A DNA stretch of 7,965 nt from positions 1 through 7,965 of the forward strand of contig JAHIVM010000001.1 in NCBI GenBank assembly GCA_018816665.1, written 5' to 3'. This DNA comes from Candidatus Zixiibacteriota bacterium (GTDB taxonomy: Bacteria; Zixibacteria; MSB-5A5; GN15; FEB-12). Shown here one piece after another: positions 6,117 through 7,965 of the stretch. The notes below the pieces were generated by a model, which saw only the letters and a list, made by a program, of their open reading frames with translations, did no database searches and was not told the DNA's origin. Positions within the stretch are counted from its first letter, which is position 1, and every line of letters starts with the position of its first letter. A program made the position numbers and the translations under genes.

Positions 6117-7829
6117 TTACGGGCAGGCCGGCAACGCCGGGAAGGTAATGAACAGGTGGTCGATGAGGGCTGTCAAATCACCTACATCAACCGTCCCGTC
6201 CGGTGCCCCACCCGAGATCGCCGGTGCAATATCCGCTTCCAGCACACAGGCAAGGTCAGGGAAACTGATAAACAGGTGGTCGATCAGTGTAGTCAGATCG
6301 CCAACGTCAACACTCTGTTCCGGATCGTCATCGATGTTCCCCGTCACACCATAACAGCACCCGATAAGCGTGACCGACCCCTCGATACGGTCCGGTTGAT
6401 AACTCGCCTTGAACCCTTCGAACCTGGGCTGGTGATCGGGGAAGCCGCCCGGGCTCACAGGGTTCACGGTCTGTCCCTGACTTCCGGCCGTAATCTGGAA
6501 TTGCAGTTTGAGTACCGGTCCGCTGCCGGGTGGCAACGATAGTCCACCGTCGACATCCAGCGCGAATTCGATCAAGCCCGCCGCGGAATCATGATACGTT
6601 ATTTCGGTCAGCGCGAAGTTTTCGGTGCGGCACCCCGCCGTCGAGTATCCCAGATAACGCAATCCCAGGACTCCCGAGTAGTCGACCGGAATCTCGAGCA
6701 GATACAACGGTATCGTGTTGACTGCGTCGACCACAACTTCAACTGTTGCGCCGGAGTTGCCCTCAACCGCGTTTCCAATCAGGTAGTCATCCAGCACGGC
6801 AATCATGTGTTCCTGGCGGTACGACAACACCTCCGACCCAACTGTCATATGACAGGTGACATCATAGGTCCCTGCACCGTGGTACGTATGTGTGGGCGAC
6901 TGCACCGCGGCTGAGTCACCGTCGCCAAAATCCCACAACCACGCATCGGCACTCATTCCCATGCGGGGTGCGGCCGAGAACGCTACGGTGAGCGAGTCAT
7001 GGCCCCAGGTTGTGTTTGCGTCCATCTCCATAAACGGTGAAGCAAAATCAATCCTGGAGGCGCCATAGTGGGGATCGACAAGAATATCGCCGTTGGTATT
7101 GTAATCAACCTGATCGCAACCGTCGGCAAAGGTCAGGACCAGCGTGGGAGGGGAGGTGTACAGGCTGTCAAAGCGCCAGACCTGACCGTTGAAGAGGCCG
7201 ATATACGTGTTCCGTTTGTCATCCATACATACAGCATTGAACGGTCCCAGTTCGGTTCCTACCACGGTGTGGACGGTTGAGTCCGAAACCCACACGCCGC
7301 GAATGGGATCGTTGGTGTCCATGGAGACAACCAGCAATCGATTATGGTGGGGATCGAACGTGATATCCTCACCGAAACCATCGCCCAACTGCCCCTGGAC
7401 AAACGTGGAAACCGCCTCCGTCGCTATGTGTATTTTGTATATTCTCTGCAGGGAATTGATCACGTACAAATTACCGCTGGTATCGGCGGTGATGCCGTCG
7501 TGATACCCGGCGATAGGCAGGGCAACATCCATAACTGTTTCGCCGGTTGTAATGTCGAAACCCCGGACCCCGTAGTGGTAGGTTGCGTACAGTATGTTAC
7601 CTTCCAGATGATTACCCAGGACACTATCCAGGCCGGCGGCGAAGTAGCTTTGCGACTTGTATTCATCGAGCGCAACAATCTGACCACTGGTGAAATTGGG
7701 GATGAAGTAGCGGTTAGAAGCCGAATCGTAGTCGACACTGGTTGGACCGTGATATAGATTGCGGACCGCCCGGGTCGAGGGAACCGCACACATGAGAACC
7801 AGAATCAGTACCATGAGCATCCTATACAT
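6117..7829 (-). CDS. Secreted propeller-PKD-cohesin-like-dockerin protein
   Basis: The product is 570 aa. The start at 7829 has AAGGAG 7 nt upstream and begins a signal peptide (hydrophobic 4-16, likely cleavage after TRA, residue 21). Residues 24-265 contain about six NHL/SMP-30-like blades ('GITADTSGNLYVIN', 'DITFDPHHNRLLVV', 'AVCMDDKRNTYIG'), suggesting a six-bladed propeller. Residues 271-345 form a PKD domain with the hallmark 'WLWDFGDGD' (297-305) and 'HTYHGAGTYDV'. Residues 349-450 resemble a cohesin domain (strands 'ATVEVVVDAV', 'LEIPVDYSGVLGL', 'PVLKLQFQI'). Residues 490-570 are a dockerin-like pair after 'CCYG'. Catalytic residues are not evident, so enzyme activity is not claimed. 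The role may be surface assembly or ligand binding. The cohesin call is by strand pattern only; another Ig-like beta-sandwich is possible. Confidence 0.94.
   Translation of the reverse strand: MYRMLMVLILVLMCAVPSTRAVRNLYHGPTSVDYDSASNRYFIPNFTSGQIVALDEYKSQSYFAAGLDSVLGNHLEGNILYATYHYGVRGFDITTGETVMDVALPIAGYHDGITADTSGNLYVINSLQRIYKIHIATEAVSTFVQGQLGDGFGEDITFDPHHNRLLVVSMDTNDPIRGVWVSDSTVHTVVGTELGPFNAVCMDDKRNTYIGLFNGQVWRFDSLYTSPPTLVLTFADGCDQVDYNTNGDILVDPHYGASRIDFASPFMEMDANTTWGHDSLTVAFSAAPRMGMSADAWLWDFGDGDSAAVQSPTHTYHGAGTYDVTCHMTVGSEVLSYRQEHMIAVLDDYLIGNAVEGNSGATVEVVVDAVNTIPLYLLEIPVDYSGVLGLRYLGYSTAGCRTENFALTEITYHDSAAGLIEFALDVDGGLSLPPGSGPVLKLQFQITAGSQGQTVNPVSPGGFPDHQPRFEGFKASYQPDRIEGSVTLIGCCYGVTGNIDDDPEQSVDVGDLTTLIDHLFISFPDLACVLEADIAPAISGGAPDGTVDVGDLTALIDHLFITFPALPACP
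6120..6362 (-). other. Dockerin-like C-terminal domain of the 570-aa protein
   Basis: Residues 490-570 hold two near-identical segments, 'VDVGDLTTLIDHLFISF' and 'VDVGDLTALIDHLFITF', after acidic loops ('GNIDDDPEQS' and 'EADIAPAISGGAPDG'). The duplication is clearer than in the neighbouring gene. The final residues 'PALPACP' and the TAA stop are the same in both genes. Confidence 0.78.
6480..6785 (-). other. Cohesin-like domain of the 570-aa protein
   Basis: Residues 349-450 show a pattern typical of cohesins: an early 'VEVVVDAVN' strand, 'LLEIPVDYSGVLGLRYLGYS', a Gly/Cys turn, 'GLIEFALDVDGG' and a closing 'GPVLKLQFQI'. Cohesins are jelly-roll sandwiches that bind dockerins through calcium. 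The family assignment rests on pattern, not alignment. Confidence 0.55.
6795..7019 (-). other. PKD domain of the 570-aa protein
   Basis: Residues 271-345 include 'WLWDFGDGD' and 'YHGAGTYDVT', the two most conserved elements of PKD domains. This is an Ig-like fold common in extracellular bacterial proteins, where it acts as a spacer or a protein/carbohydrate interaction module. Confidence 0.9.
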
Positions 7830-7836
7830 AGCAACT

Positions 7837-7842
7837 CTCCTT
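7837..7842 (-). promoter_or_regulatory. Ribosome binding site for the 570-aa gene
   Basis: AAGGAG lies 7 nt before ATG 7829 on the minus strand. It supports Met1 over Met4 as the start. No convincing promoter is seen in the 97 bp upstream (7830-7926), which otherwise holds only a bulged GC-rich hairpin at 7889-7907 without a T run. Confidence 0.8.
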
Positions 7843-7926
7843 CATGCAGGTTATCCCGGCACGCCTCAATGTTCAAATCGGTCCCGTTGCCGGCGGGGCC
7901 GCCCGGCGGAAACGTCGGATTGTCAC

Positions 7927-7965
7927 TCAGCGCTTGCCGATGCGGTAGGTTATGTGAGTGAATCC
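7927..7965 (-). CDS. Possible C-terminal end of an upstream gene
   Basis: On the minus strand the window opens with an in-frame stretch of 12 codons (GFTHITYRIGKR) ending in TGA at 7929-7927. The alternating polar/nonpolar pattern would suit the last strand of an outer-membrane barrel, but 12 residues cannot identify a protein. The stop is 97 bp before the start of the 570-aa gene. Confidence 0.3.
   Translation of the reverse strand, partial: GFTHITYRIGKR

Noticed and set aside
7848..7876. TTGAAC-17-TAACCT as promoter of the 570-aa gene
   Set aside because: The predicted start of transcription would fall inside the AAGGAG ribosome binding site, and both boxes match consensus poorly.
7889..7907. 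GC-rich hairpin as terminator of the upstream gene
   Set aside because: The stem has a bulge and no T run follows, so it is mentioned only as a possible structure.

Overview
The window is an extracellular-protein locus. Three large genes lie head-to-tail on the minus strand, and a fourth gene may just touch the right edge. Each large gene encodes a secreted mosaic protein: an N-terminal signal peptide, a beta-propeller, and then modules such as calcium-binding Asp-rich repeats, a parallel beta-helix, a PKD domain or a cohesin-like domain. The two genes whose 3' ends are visible finish in almost the same dockerin-like tail. No enzyme, RNA gene, mobile element or CRISPR array is visible.

Layout, right to left (direction of transcription). 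7965-7927: last 12 codons of a possible upstream ORF. 7829-6117: 570-aa protein with six-bladed-propeller-like, PKD, cohesin-like and dockerin regions, followed by a hairpin terminator (6080-6038). 5990-5962: near-consensus sigma-70-type promoter with a leader of about 146 nt containing an inverted repeat. 5809-3299: 836-aa protein with seven SBBP-type repeats, MopE-like and thrombospondin type 3-like calcium-binding repeats and a dockerin, followed by a strong terminator (3267-3231). 2944-1: a third protein, at least 981 aa and open across the left edge, with 14 Asp-box (BNR) propeller blades, thrombospondin type 3 repeats and a Cys-rich right-handed beta-helix with CxFxxN rungs. I translated the third gene codon by codon and found no stop between 2944 and the window edge.

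Organism (inference, moderate to low confidence). The dockerin variant with paired 'VDVGDLTxLIDHLFI' helices after a Cys pair, combined with SBBP, Asp-box and TSP3 modules in a moderately GC-rich Gram-negative-like genome, resembles proteins I associate with candidate phylum Zixibacteria and related FCB-superphylum lineages. No taxonomic marker gene is present.

How they may work together (inference). The genes look like separately transcribed units sharing a C-terminal docking module. One of them also carries a cohesin-like domain, so a dockerin-cohesin surface assembly is the most interesting hypothesis. It is not demonstrated by the sequence, because dockerin-like tails outside cellulosomes often have no known partner.
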